A DNA stretch of 64,000 nt, from the NCBI GenBank assembly GCA_031763025.1, contig JASSKH010000038.1, positions 2,273,001 to 2,337,000 of the forward strand. Reading direction: 5' to 3'. The position numbers were made by a program, and so were the translations under genes. The notes beneath the pieces are model-generated. The model saw only the letters and a program-made list of their open reading frames with translations. It had not been told where the DNA came from and ran no database searches. The DNA comes from Macrocystis pyrifera (taxonomy: Eukaryota; Sar; Phaeophyceae; Laminariales; Laminariaceae). Below are positions 21,960-33,029 of the stretch, piece by piece (within the stretch, counting starts at the first letter, position 1; every line of letters starts with the position of its first letter).

Positions 21960-23039
21960 GTAAGACTAGAGCGGATAGTGAAACGAAAAGGAGGTTGAGA
22001 ATAGGATCATGGAACGTATGTGGCTTCGCCACGGAAGAGCGCAAAAGAATCGAAATTGCCGAACAAGTAAGTAAGCGCGACCTAGACAGTGGGAATTCAA
22101 GAGTCGTGGGAGAAAGAAGGAGGGGAGATAGGATGCAAAGTTGGAGAGTACGCATGGATAGGGAAAAAGAGGAAGGGACAGAATAGCAAGAATAGGGGGG
22201 GGGGGGGTGTGGGGTTCCTAGTCAAAGAATACCTGTGTGACATAATAGAGGTGATCAAAGACACTAAATTCGACGAAAGCATATGGATTAAGATTCCAGG
22301 GGAGCGGGGAGCGAGAGATTACTTCTTAGGAAACATGTACATGCCCCCAGAGTCGAAGAATACGATAAACGATATACAGAGGAAGTTCGGAGAAGTAGCA
22401 GTAGATGTACAGAAGTATAAGAGGCAAGGAGAAGTAGTACTAGTGGGAGATTTTAACTCAAGAATTGGGAAGGCAAGCAAACTGAATGAGAACATTGGAC
22501 AACATGGGGAAGTAACAAAGAATAAGAATGGGGAAGAGATGTTGAAGTTCCTCAAGTACAACGAGATGAAAACGTTGAACGACAGAGTAAAAAAGGCAGA
22601 ACCGGAATGGACTAGACAGTGCATACACAAGGAAGAAAACTCTATCCTTGACTTTACAGTAGTAGAAAATGGAAGTGGTAAGGAAACGGAACTACATGTA
22701 TGCGCAGCGGACATAGGAACTACAGATCACTGTCTAATATGGACAGACAGTCAACAGACGAGAGTTATCAAACATAGAAGGGGTAGGAAAATGTATCGAT
22801 GGAGAATAGATAAACTAAAAGTGAAAGAGAAACGGGAAGAGTTCCAAGAAGAGATGGTCAAAAATTCAGAGAAATTTTCCCAGCTGTTGGAAAGAATAGG
22901 TACAACAAGGAACGATATAGAAAGGGATGATGCAGGAGCTAGGATAGTAGAAGGATGGGAGCAGTTGGTCAAGACCACAGCAAGTAAAGTAATGGGGTGG
23001 AAGTTGAAAGTACAACAAAGCAGTAAAATGGTGGGATGA
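21960..23039 (+). pseudogene. LINE APE-type endonuclease domain
   Basis: Exonuclease-endonuclease-phosphatase fold that nicks target DNA for priming. It starts at RIGSWNVCGF (about 21996) in one frame and continues from about 22089 in another after a small deletion, with GVGFLV, VLVGDFNSRIG (about 22435) holding the metal-binding Asp and Asn, SILDFTV (about 22640) and TTDHCLIWTD (about 22720) with the catalytic Asp-His. A run of G at 22195-22206 lies inside the domain. The frame is lost again near 23040. Confidence 0.88.
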
Positions 23040-23499
23040 AGAAGTGAAAGAGGCTATAAGAGCAAGGAGAAAGGCACACGCAAGGTATACATCGAGTAAA
23101 ACTTCGACAGGGTGGGAGGAATATGCTATAGCTAGAAAGAAAGTAAAAAAGATGGTAAAGGATATGGAAATACGTAGTAAATAAAACGAATGAAGACTTT
23201 GAGGGCGGGATGAAGCAGATGTGGGTAGGGATAAAAGGGATACTTGGCAAACAAGCAGGAGAGGCAGACACGGGAATAGCTATTCTAAGAGCACAGAACG
23301 GTAAAATGGTTGTAGTTCGAAGGGGAAAAGGGAAGTACTAGTAGAGCATTACCGAAAGCTAGGAACACCCACAGCCAACGAAACGTTCGATGCAGAATTC
23401 GAGAGAAGGAAATCAACGCGTGGGCAGAGGCGAACGTAGATACATCAGAAAGGGAAGACAGTGGTTCGGGAGGGTTACAGAGAGAGTTCACAAGGGAAG

Positions 23500-24480
23500 A
23501 AGTAAAGAAGTGTGTAGCTAAACTTAAGAATAGAAAGGCAGTAGGGGCAGACCAAATAGTGTATGAATTTATGAAGTACGGGGGAGAAGGAATGCTTACC
23601 ATGATGGTTATGTTGTATAACTGGATATGGAAAAACGAGTACGCACCTAGGAGGTGGAGAGAAGGATTAGTAGTAAATTTATTCAAGAAAGGAGATAAGG
23701 CTGACCCGGGGAACTATAGAGGGATAACGCTACTAAGCACAGTAGGCAAAACATTTGTAAGATTTTGAACGATAGAATGGGAACGATGATGGAGAAGGAA
23801 GACAAAATAAGCGAAGGGCAAGCAGGGTTTAGGCCAAACCGTAGCTGCGTAGACCATGTGTAAACCTTAGGTAAGATTATTCAAGGTAGGAAAGACGCGG
23901 GACTAACAACGTACTATTTCTTTCTAGATGTGCAGAAAGCCTGCGACACAGTATGGAGAAATGTATTGTGGAAAAAACTGTGGGAAATAGGAATCAGAGG
24001 AAAGATGTGGAGAATGATGAAAAAGATGACGGAATGCGCGGGAAGTGCTGTAATGCTGGACGGGGAAATATCGAAGTATGTTGATATTTTACAAGGAGTT
24101 GCACAGGGATGTACGTTGTCACCTAACTTATTCAAGATATATATTAACGACCTGATAGTAGCAGTCGAGGAAGCAAGGCAGGGAGTCACGGTAGGGGAAA
24201 ATACGGTGTCGGGATTGATGTTTGCGGATGACTTCGTGGGGATATCAAAAAAACACCCGAAGGATTGCAGAAACAAATAGAGAAGGCGCTAGAATACACC
24301 AGGAAATGGAGGGTGACGGCGAACGTCAAGAAATGCGCAGTAGTTGTTTGCAACGAAGATAAGGTGATCCCGGTAAATTTTAGTTGGAAGTGGGGAGAAG
24401 ATGAATCGCCGATCGTAGACCAGTATACATACCTTGGCGTAGAGATCTCAAAAGACTGGGTAAGGCACAAGTAGGCAAGA
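23500..24480 (+). pseudogene. LINE reverse transcriptase domain
   Basis: Copies element RNA into DNA at the nicked target. Fragments in order are: KKGDKADPGNYRGITLLS (about 23685-23745), a frame break, GQAGFRPNRSCVDHV with a stop after it (about 23815), FLDVQKACDTVW (about 23920; motif A with a conserved Asp and an unusual Cys), GVAQGCTLSPNLFKIYINDL (about 24098-24157), and FADD at 24221-24232 (catalytic Asp pair intact). Another break follows at about 24275, then the thumb segment to 24474. The domain is recognisable but cannot be translated in one frame. Confidence 0.9.
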
Positions 24481-25529
24481 TGGATGCGATCCTAACAGAC
24501 CCGAACCTTGACAATAGGATTAAGAGATGTATCTTGATGAATGTGATAGTACCAAAGCTAGAATATGCAGGAGAAGTATGCGAAGGGAACGCGAAACTCG
24601 TAAAACAGTTGGAAACAGTACAAATGACAGCAGCCAAAAAAATCCTAAGATGCTCAAGTACGACTAGTAATACATTATTAAGAGCAGAACCGGGAATGCG
24701 CCCATTCAAGACAAATAGAGACATGAGAAAGTTGAACTGGCAAGATAAAGTAAGGAACATGCCAAAAAAGAGGTTGCCAGCCATAGTTGATAGAGCTGTA
24801 TGGGAGAAAGTAACAAAAGGGCGAGCTGGAATAAGGTGGGATGTCGCAGTTGAGAAAGTATGGAAGGCTATAGGGGGAAACCAAGAAAAGATGATGTCCG
24901 CCGGGATGTTTGGGAGGTACAAGGCAGAAGTAGAAGAAAGGATAGAAAGAAGGGAAAGGCTAGCGCTAAGAAACAAGGTGGAATCGGAAAAACAGTTAGA
25001 GATATACGGGGGATTGAGGGAAGAAATAGGAATGAAAACGTATTTGCATGGCCCAATGGACTTCGCGAAAACGCTGAAACTGCGCTTTCGTGTAGGGGAC
25101 CTGGACCTGCCAGAAAGAAGAAAGAGGTACACCAGTAGCCGGGAGGAGGAGGAAGTAGACGCACAGATGTGCCCGTGTGGCAAAGCAATAGAGAGTAGAA
25201 CTCACATAGTAGGAGAATGTGAAATATACAAGGAGGAACGGGATGTGTTAGAAGAGGAGATGAGGAAAATAGACGAATGTGACATGGAGGAGTTTGATAC
25301 TACAATGAATAGCAGCGAGAAAACTATCGCTATCCTAGGAGATAGATGGTGGCCACAGGAGGCCAAACAGGAAGGGGATAAGATTAGCAAAAAGTTTCTA
25401 TGTAATATATGGAACCAACGTAATGAGCGCCCAATTGTTGGAGGCGTCTCTATTAGGAGTAGGAACTGTGCTCCGTCTCGAAAGGGATGCGTGGTCAATG
25501 GCCAAATGACTAAGGCAAGCAACAAATGA
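24480..25529 (+). pseudogene. LINE ORF2 C-terminal part with Cys-His motif
   Basis: The longest intact LINE frame here (349 residues), joined to the thumb after a stop near 24474. It is basic and helical. From about 25170 it reads CPCGKAIESRTHIVGEC, the C-x-C-x-H-x-C motif common near the C-terminus of LINE proteins, thought to bind nucleic acid. The frame runs into the conserved 3' end of the element and stops 21 bases before the end of the C tail. Confidence 0.82.
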
Positions 25530-25550
25530 GTACGCTCCCCCCCCCCCCCC
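25398..25550 (+). repeat. Conserved 3' end of the LINE with poly(C) tail
   Basis: It contains CTCCGTCTCGAAAGGGATGC, then TGACTAAGGCAAGCAACAA, TGAGTACG and 14 C. Truncated copies exist at 9327-9498, 33453-33630, 34249-34330 and, inverted, 47400-47475. The last ~75 nt align with the end of the 500-bp family. Confidence 0.9.
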
Positions 25551-25919
25551 TCTACCCGCCAGTACCCGCTGACACCCGCGACGGTGCCGCGCTCGCCCGC
25601 GGAACCGTGCTCGGAGTACACGCACGCACACGAAACGAAAGAAGAAAAATGGAAAAATGTACTGAAAGTGCAAAGAGAAACTGGAGAAAACAAAGACCCG
25701 CTGGAAAGGTCCGGCAAGTAATAAAGAAAACGATTTCCAAGTGGGAGCTCTGAGAGGCCAGGGATGTGCCAACCGAGCACGCTCAGAGAGTGAGATATCT
25801 ATAAGTAGTTCTATACAGTACGGACGCCGAGCGCCTCGTACGTACCAGCTGGTCCAGCAAAATGGATAAACCATCCGAAGATCGTATCTCGTGAACCACT
25901 GCGAATCAGGACTTGAAAT
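25551..25919. other. Gene-free stretch
   Basis: A short open segment from 25526 reads on from the C tail but shows no domain. Confidence 0.45.
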
Positions 25920-26170
25920 TTGCAGGGTTGTCCTCGGGATTTTTCCCGTTGTGAACACACCGCGGGATTCCGCGGGCTACGGGATAATCCCGTGATCCTG
26001 TGGAATTGTGAAAATCCCGTTCCTGCCCAAACTGATTCCGGGGAAACGTTCGCGATCCCGATCCCGTCCCGTGTTATTTTTTCAAATCCCGATCCCGTGC
26101 AAACTAGTCCCGTGAAATTTGGGCAAATCCCGTGAAATCCGTGCCCCGTCCCGTGCAAACCCTTTGAAAT
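25920..26170. repeat. Dispersed repeat W (TCCCGT-rich), copy 2
   Basis: It opens GGGTTGTCCTCGGGATTTTT and is dense in ATCCCGT and GTCCCGTG words, like 7841-8110. Confidence 0.65.
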
Positions 26171-26236
26171 GCTTTTCGCGCCCCGTCTGGGCACTGCGCG
26201 AGCGTGTACAAGAGAAAAAAGAAAAACGTCCAGCGG

Positions 26237-26240
26237 CAGT

Positions 26241-26273
<33 letters not shown>

Positions 26274-26290
26274 CCTCGGGCGTGCGTGTG

Positions 26291-26326
<36 letters not shown>

Positions 26327-26333
26327 GTTGTAC
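26237..26333. repeat. Inverted (CAG)n / (CTG)n pair
   Basis: About 11 CAG units (to about 26272) face about 12 CTG units (about 26290-26326) across a short spacer GCCTCGGGCGTGCGTGTG. The two arms can pair fully. Confidence 0.92.
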
Positions 26334-26389
26334 TGCTGTTGCTGCTCACGCAGTCCCCTTCGCGGAGTTAGTCGGCCTAAGATACATAT

Positions 26390-26570
26390 CAAAAGAGGGT
26401 TTCGGGCCAAAAGATAAGCCTGACGGGGCAAAGGTAGGCCGTCAACCAAACTCTTCGGCTACGAGACTTTGATAAATCAATTATCGACCACTCAACTGGT
26501 CTTACGCACAGCTGACCTATTTTAAATGTTTCTGCAGAAACGAGCAACAGCACACCCGGTCAGCCGGCAG
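26390..26570 (-). repeat. Dispersed repeat S, inverted copy
   Basis: On the minus strand it reads GTTGACGGCCTACCTTTGCC and CACCGGGTGTGCTGTTGCTC-like sequence, in the order seen at 15.5-16.0 kb. Confidence 0.7.
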
Positions 26571-26739
26571 GCAGGGCTCGTCACGCTCTCACGCTTGCCG
26601 CTCGTCACGTTTTTACGCACGAAAAAGTTCCTACGAGCACGAGCACGCACTCGGTGAGACTCGATCCCTCAACTTGACTTTAGTAGGGACGAGATTCGCC
26701 AACTACAAAGTAACTCCATCGGGGACGCCATTGTAACTT

Positions 26740-26927
26740 TCCTCGTCGCGCCCCACCGTTCTCCCCTGCCTCGACTGCTGTGCTGTGGGCGGCCTCGGGC
26801 GTGCGTGATGTGGTACTGTTGCTGCTACTACCGCTACTCTGCTGCTGGCAACCGCTGTGTTGTCCTGCTGTTGCTGCTGCTGCGACAGCAGGCCCCCTCA
26901 CGGAGTAGGTCGGCCTGAGATATATTT
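26740..26927 (+). repeat. Dispersed repeat T, partial copy
   Basis: It shares GCCTCGGGCGTGCGTGATGT and the CTG-rich middle with the T repeat that follows at 26928. Confidence 0.6.
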
Positions 26928-27420
26928 CCTCCTCGTGCGCCACCGGGTTCCCCTGTACCGACTGTTGTGCCAGGAACAGCCTCGGGCGTGCGTGATGTGC
27001 TACTGCTGGTGCTGCCGCTGTTCATCCGCTGTCCTGGTGTTACTGGTATGTATGTCCTGCTGCTGTTCTGTTCTGCTGCTAATGCTGCTGCTTTGTCTGC
27101 GATATATATTTTGCTGCTGACCTCCGTGTGAGCATGGTGATTGTGCAAGTCAACTCCTCCCGGTGATGTATCTCCGCATCTTAAAGCTGAAAGACGGATC
27201 CATCTACTTCGGAAGCTGTACGAGTACCGTCTCGCAATTGACATTTATAAGGCGTTTCGGCGGAGGTCTCGTGCCAGCGTAATTTTCGTATGATATGATA
27301 TGTACCTGTACGCTATGGTGCTGCTGCTCGCTGATGCTGGACTTCTTGCACCGATGTAATCGCCGGCGCTTCATACTGTCGATTAACTCGATCGACTGCT
27401 GCTGCTCAACTAATTATTTA
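26928..27420 (+). repeat. Dispersed repeat T (CTG-rich), copy 2
   Basis: Collinear with 18285-18810, from CGCCACCGGGTTCCCCTGT through GGCGGAGGTCTCGTGCCAGC to the AACTCGATCGACTG block. Confidence 0.8.
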
Positions 27421-28043
27421 CCTGGCGGTATCTATCTGTACAGGGAGCATACAGTAGGGACGCCAAGCGCCTCGTACGTAGTACTTTGTAGTGCTGCTTG
27501 CTGCTGTATACGAATGAGTAATGCGTTGTTGGGCCGGATGGCGGATGGCAATGTTTGTTTCTCTCGTGTTTGCAGCGTTTTCTTTCTCTTCACTCAAAAT
27601 TGTTTTTTTTAATGCACTCCTTGGCAGTACTGTCGCACTAACAACCTCGAGTTGTACACCTGGTGCGCCCTTAGCCATTACGGGCATGCCCGGAGCCGCA
27701 GGCGGGCGTCAGCTCGCCGCGGCGAAGCCCCCCTTGTAAACCGTATCAAATAATACCTGGTAGATAAGTAAAAGTTGCACGCCTATCGCCCAGAAACAGC
27801 TGCTACTCGTGGCTACAAAACAAAATTAAATAAAGCTCTGAAAAAACTCGTAAGGAAGCCTACTACTCACTACGTCGTGACTGTGTGTTGTACGCTGGTA
27901 CGAATACGTAAGTAGATGCTTTTCGTAACCTATTCCGCCTGCTGATATCGCCCTTGCTGCAAGCAACCTTCTCGTCTAACCCTACGCGTCGAATCGCAAG
28001 CCGCATCCAGGTTCCATCCCCACGCCATAGGCAAGTGTTCGTT
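27421..28043. other. Gene-free stretch
   Basis: No exon recognised. Short frames only. Confidence 0.45.
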
Positions 28044-28137
28044 TGCCCCCCCCGTGCCGGCATTGCAGGGGTGTGAGGGTCTGTGATCACACGACTACGG
28101 CCATGCATAACGTGAGTACACGCCCCCCCCCCCCCCC
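28044..28137 (+). mobile_element. Poly(C) element B, 5'-truncated copy
   Basis: It starts at a C7 run, then CGTGCCGGCATTG, then ACGACTACGGCCATGCATAA, and ends GAGTACACG plus 14 C. Only the last ~75 nt of the family remain. Both borders are C tracts. Confidence 0.85.
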
Positions 28138-28680
28138 TGTTCCTTCTGGCCTCGTTGGGGGGCGGGGTCGCTCCCGCAGTTGGAGTTTGCAGCGGGGAAA
28201 CCCCCGCCGAGTTAGCGACCGGGTTGGATGGTCACCAAGAGGCTCTACAAGCGGCGCTCCTCCGCCACTACCTGGCACTCTTCTCCTCGTCATGGGCTCT
28301 CCATCTTGTACCTACCCTCGACGATGTTCTCGCCGCCAGCTGGCAGGTGAGGGTGCTGCCTTCTACCCGAGACGCCCGAAGCTACTCAAGGCGCCCAAAA
28401 TTTTCCATCAAGAAAGAAGGTGGCTATCGATAGTTTGTGGGCTCCGCTCGTCATCGGAGACGCCCCAAGTTTTCCATCGAGAGGGAGGGGGCTAGCTTGT
28501 GGGCTCCGCTCATCGAAAGACGCTTGCTGCACCGGTCGAGCGTTCAGTACTCCTAGTGTCGGCGCCTGCGACGTGCGTAGGAAGTACAAAGCAGCACAGT
28601 TTTAGTAGCAAATCAGTAAAGTAGTAGAGTAGCGACAGACTGCTGCTATGGTAGATGGGGGGGTGAGGCGCTGAGGGAGA
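28138..28680. other. Gene-free stretch with a two-unit ~65-bp minisatellite
   Basis: At about 28388-28515 a unit with TTTTCCATC and TTGTGGGCTCCGCTC occurs twice. The rest shows nothing recognisable. Confidence 0.5.
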
Positions 28681-29185
28681 GGGGGGTGCGCTCGATATGA
28701 TGCACGGCCATAGTCGTATGACCATAGACCCTCGTATCCCTACAATGCCGGGACGGAGCACGTCGGGTTTTCACCTACCAGGCAGACATTGTTTGCACCA
28801 AGCGCGAAGCACTCTGAGGTGTCCGGCGAGTCGCATGAAGGGTGAACTGCATCCCACTAAGAACCGCTTTTGAGGCGGATTTTCTTGCATATGGGTGACA
28901 GCTTCGATGAGCTGATTTAATTTCCGGTGTGGCTACTTCCAGAGACAGCAATGGGAAAACTATGTGACTGTCTCTTGGGTGCCTTAACATAGACACTACG
29001 TGATGCGATCATTCCCATTGTGCGGAGTAAAGGTTCTCCACCCCGCACCAATCATTTAACTCGACCACCAGCTGTGACCGACCGCCCCAAAAAAAAACGA
29101 AAACTAATCGGTACCCTGGTTGTCTAGCTCAAGTAGTGAGCGGCATTTTTTACAGTATCATCACCAACCGACGACAACCCAACCT
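28681..29185 (-). mobile_element. Poly(C) element B, full length, inverted
   Basis: 505 bp. The minus-strand 5' end near 29185 reads GGTTGGGTTGTCGTCGGTTG, next to a C10 run (the G run at 29200-29210). The 3' end reads CATATCGAGCGCACCCCCC. It is collinear with 33748-34241. It has no coding frame, and shares the first ~45 and last ~75 nt with the LINE. Confidence 0.87.
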
Positions 29186-29198
29186 ATATATATTATAT

Positions 29199-29325
29199 GC
29201 GGGGGGGGGGAGGTATGGAGGGAGGGAGGGGAGCGAGAGGATGGAGTGGGGGGGGTGTGGGAGGGGGTGAGGTGGGGGGGAGAGGGTGATGTAGAGGGGT
29301 GGGGTAGGGTGGGGTGCGGGGTATG
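29199..29325 (+). repeat. G-rich minisatellite
   Basis: Long G runs (GGGGGGGGGG, then GGAGGGAGGG and GGGGTGGGGTAGGGTGGGGT) on the plus strand, prone to G-quadruplexes. It lies directly at the 5' end of the inverted element B. Confidence 0.85.
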
Positions 29326-31009
29326 GTGCCAGTATCGTCACTACCGCGTTTAGACCACTCGGGCAAGTGGCTCTGCGCCTCACTCAAATTTGGGCTTGAA
29401 GATGTGTTGTTGGTCTCGGTGCGACAAACAAAACAATCCCCTGGCGGTGCGTATATTTAATCAAGACTGCGAAATAATTGGGCAGTCACTCGGCCGAGTG
29501 GATCTGAGCGGCTGAAAGAAAAGGACCTCAGCGTGACCTCCCCATACCGTAGCCCTCGTTGACAGTCGGCTTATCCACCACGACAACGTTACGTCTACGA
29601 AGGTGTACCCGCGCTTGCGGGCCGGGGTCGGTGAGGTATGAGGTAGAATCGATTTGTCGCAGCACACTGCCAGAACGGAGTATCCCGAAGGCTTCCTGTC
29701 CAGATAACTGTGGCCACTTTTTTTGTCCGCCTCGAAAGGCTTCCCACTTTCCACTTGTGGTGGGCAACTCCAAACCGCTTCAAAGTGCGGGACATCGCTC
29801 GAACAAAGCGAGGGGCTGGTGCTGACCAACCTGTGCTCCGGCTCCAGGGCCTATCCTTGAGTGAGGCGGCGCATGCCTATGTCCATTGCGTAAATCACGC
29901 GTGCGATCTCACACTCCTCGATACCCTAAGTCATTGCGCCGTAATCCCACGAAGTCTGACGCGGGGATGACTCGAAGGGAGACCGTTGCCTAAGCTAGAA
30001 GGCAGTCGGCAGCTCCCGCCCCTGAGAGGCTCCTGTGGCGGCCCCTGGCCAAGGCTCCTGTCCCTTGATACCCTAGAGGATTGTTAGATTCAGACTGGCT
30101 TGAAAACTGCTGGAAAATTCCCCCTAGGGTACTCCATGTCTTCTCATTGCTCTATCACCGAGCGTGGTTGTGCCAGGAGGGGGCGTGCAGCCGTATTAAG
30201 GCCTTTACCACTCCAAGCACTATTCTACACTAGTGCTAGTACGTTCCCAAGAGATGTTTTGGCCGAAAACCGTGGCTGCAAATCAAAAGAGGCCGACGGC
30301 TCCCGCCTAGCGACAAGCTGACGACGCACGGTCGTGCAAATTAACCAGCGCCGAAGCTCCTTGTGCGGCATTCCTTGGCTCCGTGTCTCCTCTCTTGGTT
30401 TCCACAATCAACTACTACGAGAGCAAGAGGGTTGCTTCTTCGCTCTCGACTAGTATTGAACTTCTGCCGCCTCTTTTGATTCGTGCGGCCGTCCGGCGAG
30501 TTCAAAGAAGGCCACCAGAATATACCACATGCTTGATCGCCCTCAAGGGACGAGCTCGGCGTCGCCACCCCCCAGTTCGGTCAGCGTTCTCCCAAGGCGT
30601 CGCTGAGGACGCTTAATATAGTACGTGAATGGTCAGGCGTCATGTGCCCCAGCCGCCGGTGGTTGTAACTTTCTTCCCGGTTGCGAAGCGCTGCTGCAGC
30701 TTTTTATCCAGAGAAATAGCCTTGATCGAGTGAAAACCCTACCCCCCATATAGGCATATACGGTCCCATCCGTACCAAAGTCCCCCGTCCACGCAGGTCT
30801 GCGTCTCCCGTGCCCCCCTCCTCCTAATACGTACCTCCCAAACTGCATTACCCCGGGCCCGCTTGAACTACTGCCTCCAATGCGTCGCGTCTTGCGTGCC
30901 GTGCCCTACAACCGGCTGATGGGCAGCGGAGCGGTGACGGTGCTGCTGTACCCCCGCAAGGGCCTCCAGATCCATGCCCGCACAGTGTGGTAAGGCATGC
31001 CTCTACAGC
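29326..31009. other. Gene-free stretch, ~1.7 kb
   Basis: Several frames of 60-130 residues on both strands overlap each other. None shows a domain, splice pattern or low-complexity bias that would make it credible. Confidence 0.4.
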
Positions 31010-31230
31010 ACCCATGCCGCGCATGGCCGTAGTCGTATGACCATGGACTCTCGCATCCCCACAACGCCGGGACGGAGCACGCCGGGTGTTCGCCCGACCA
31101 GACGGAAATTTGCTTGAACCAAGCGTAAAGCACCCGTGAGGTGTTTCGGCGAGTCGCATGAAGGGTGAGCGAGCTGCATCCCAACAAGAACCGCTCGTGA
31201 GGCAGACTTTTCTTGCTTTTGGATGGCAGC
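31010..31230 (-). mobile_element. Poly(C) element B, old partial copy
   Basis: On the minus strand it holds the segments GCGACTCGCCGAAACACCTC, GCTCCGTCCCGGCGTTGTGG and CATACGACTACGGCCATGCG. The C tail is gone, so it is older than the other copies. Confidence 0.75.
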
Positions 31231-31570
31231 GTACGGCATGGGATCTCATTTCTGGGGGTAGCTTTTTTATGGCTGGAGAGGCTCCTGAACTGAGGACCTA
31301 CTACCTCAACTATATACCCCCAAACATGTGTTCAATCCTGTAATGTTTTCGTCAGAGTTTTATTCGCTGCTGTACGCCTACCGCAAGGATGAGACACACG
31401 GCAGGGGTGCACCTCAGTTTTTTCTGGGGATTCCCTCCTTCGAGGAACTCTCTACCTTGCCGTAAGCCTAGCCTTATCAAGAACGAAAGAGTAAGCTGAC
31501 GAACAATCCCATCGCCCAGGCATATAGCGAATATTTTACGCTGTTAAACACAGGTCGTTCCTATTGCTCG

Positions 31571-31730
31571 CGGCAGCGGGGCATGCAGGGGGTCTGCGTG
31601 TACGCCATGGAACAAGACTGGGCCCCGGCCGGGCTCCGTGGCCCGTTCTGTGGGAGTTCAAAGTCGCGTCGTGGAGCTGGCTCTTTTCGCAAGATGGCTT
31701 TCTGCCGAGTCAGAGCCAATAACCATGTGG
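31571..31730 (+). repeat. Dispersed repeat D, copy 2
   Basis: GGCCCCGGCCGGGCTCCGTG and GGAGCTGGCTCTTTTCGCAA match the copy at 361-520. Confidence 0.7.
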
Positions 31731-32773
31731 GAATCCCCAAATAATTTCAGCCTGTCTCGTTTTCTCATTCTCTTTTAGATATTGTGTACTTTTTCGGTTT
31801 ACGGACCCCCCCCCCGTGGGTCAGAAACAGTTTGCCCAAAAGTGCTACAGCACTGCCTCTGCCCGTGCTGTGGCGTGAGTCGTGAAAAACAAGTATTACC
31901 AATTCTCACCAATTCTTGCGAACGTCGGTGCATGGGGGAGACATGAGAGGAGCTTCACCTTTTAGGAAAGGAACCTGATACCCATGACTCACAGGTACCA
32001 TATCCTCTCTGGCCGGGCATGATATCTCCACCGAATAACGCGCGTGTTGCACGCGGCACAGCGTCCGTTTCCCCGCGGCTAGGGTATCATCCGATGGTGG
32101 AGGCGTTCTGCGATAGAGGTTCGCCCTAATTCTGCTGAGGCTCCTCACTTAAGGAGCTCCATATCTCACCCAAACGCTGACTTAAGCAAAAATCAAATTG
32201 CATCCCGATGAACAATCCCACGGCCCAAATATACCAAAAACGTCATCGTTCGAAACAAGATTGACTTTCCGACGATTTTGGGTTGAGGAACCCCGTTATT
32301 CAGAAAGTCACAAGCAAGCGAAACAGAGGCAAGCCGCATCACCTCAGGCGTCTCCAAGGAAGCCGTCGGGAGCAGCGGACGCCTCGCTCGACACCCCGAG
32401 GAACCCCCCAGCTGGTGCCTACCCTGCAAGTACCGAAATCCCTCCACTATTGCCTGCTGAAGTGGTGACGCCTACTCTACGGTGGAGTTGGACCTACTGT
32501 GTGTTTTTTTCTGAAGCTCCTCCCTTGGTTTAGGAGCTTGATACATACCTCACCGTAGCCCTAACCCTATCCGATTTTGTGAAAACTCAGCCCGATGTCC
32601 TACCGCAGGTAGGTATGTCACGAATGGTAGTGGAAAATACTACCAGGTATTGCTGTAACTGTATGTAACCCAAGGAGATTCGGTACATACAGAGTTCCTC
32701 AGTCGAGGAGCCCCCTTGTTCTTCGGCAAATATTTTCGCCAACTAGTGCTACCCTTATCGTAGCTGGCCTCTC
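31731..32773. other. Gene-free stretch
   Basis: It contains a C9 run at about 31807-31815 and a telomere-like GCCCTAACCCTATCC near 32559. No exon recognised. Confidence 0.45.
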
Positions 32774-32990
32774 TTAACCCTCTCTAACCCTCTATTAACC
32801 CTAACCCTAACCTTTAACCCTCTCTAATCTCTCTTAACCCTAACCCTAACCCTCTCTAACGCTCTCAAACCCTCTCTATCCATCGCTAACTCTCTCTATC
32901 CATCTCTAACCCTCTTTAACCCTCTCTAACCCTCTCTGACCCCCTCTAACCCTCTCTAACCCCCTCTAACCCTCTCACACCCTCTATATT
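32774..32990. repeat. Interstitial telomere-like array
   Basis: CCCTAA hexamers (TAACCCTAACCCTAACC) are mixed with a longer variant, CCCTCTCTAA, over about 215 bp. The right half is nearly all the 10-mer variant. It suggests an old internal telomeric seed that grew by slippage. Confidence 0.85.
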
Positions 32991-33029
32991 TTCGTATTTG
33001 CTTCTGTCCTCCTTTTTGTCTACCCATCT

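Larger units (their letters stand above)
19692..25550 (+). mobile_element. Non-LTR retrotransposon (APE-type LINE) with poly(C) 3' tail
   Basis: About 5.86 kb. The 5' end (from TGGGTTGG near 19700) matches the 5' end of the ~500-bp family at 33748 and 29185. Tandem monomers and a long 5' UTR follow, then an ORF1-like frame, APE endonuclease, reverse transcriptase, a C-terminal Cys-His motif, and a 3' end GAGTACGCT plus 14 C. The insertion site is a C tract: CCCCCCCC-TCTA precedes it and the C tail is again followed by TCTA. Many frameshifts show it is dead. Confidence 0.88.

Noticed and set aside
21391-25780. Long minus-strand frames across the LINE
   Set aside because: Antisense shadows of the A/G-rich LINE coding strand.
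26104-26449. Poly-Gln, poly-Ala and poly-Leu frames
   Set aside because: They are translations of the inverted CAG/CTG repeats on both strands.
30848-31249. Minus-strand frame of 133 residues
   Set aside because: It crosses an element B fragment and reads its non-coding sequence.
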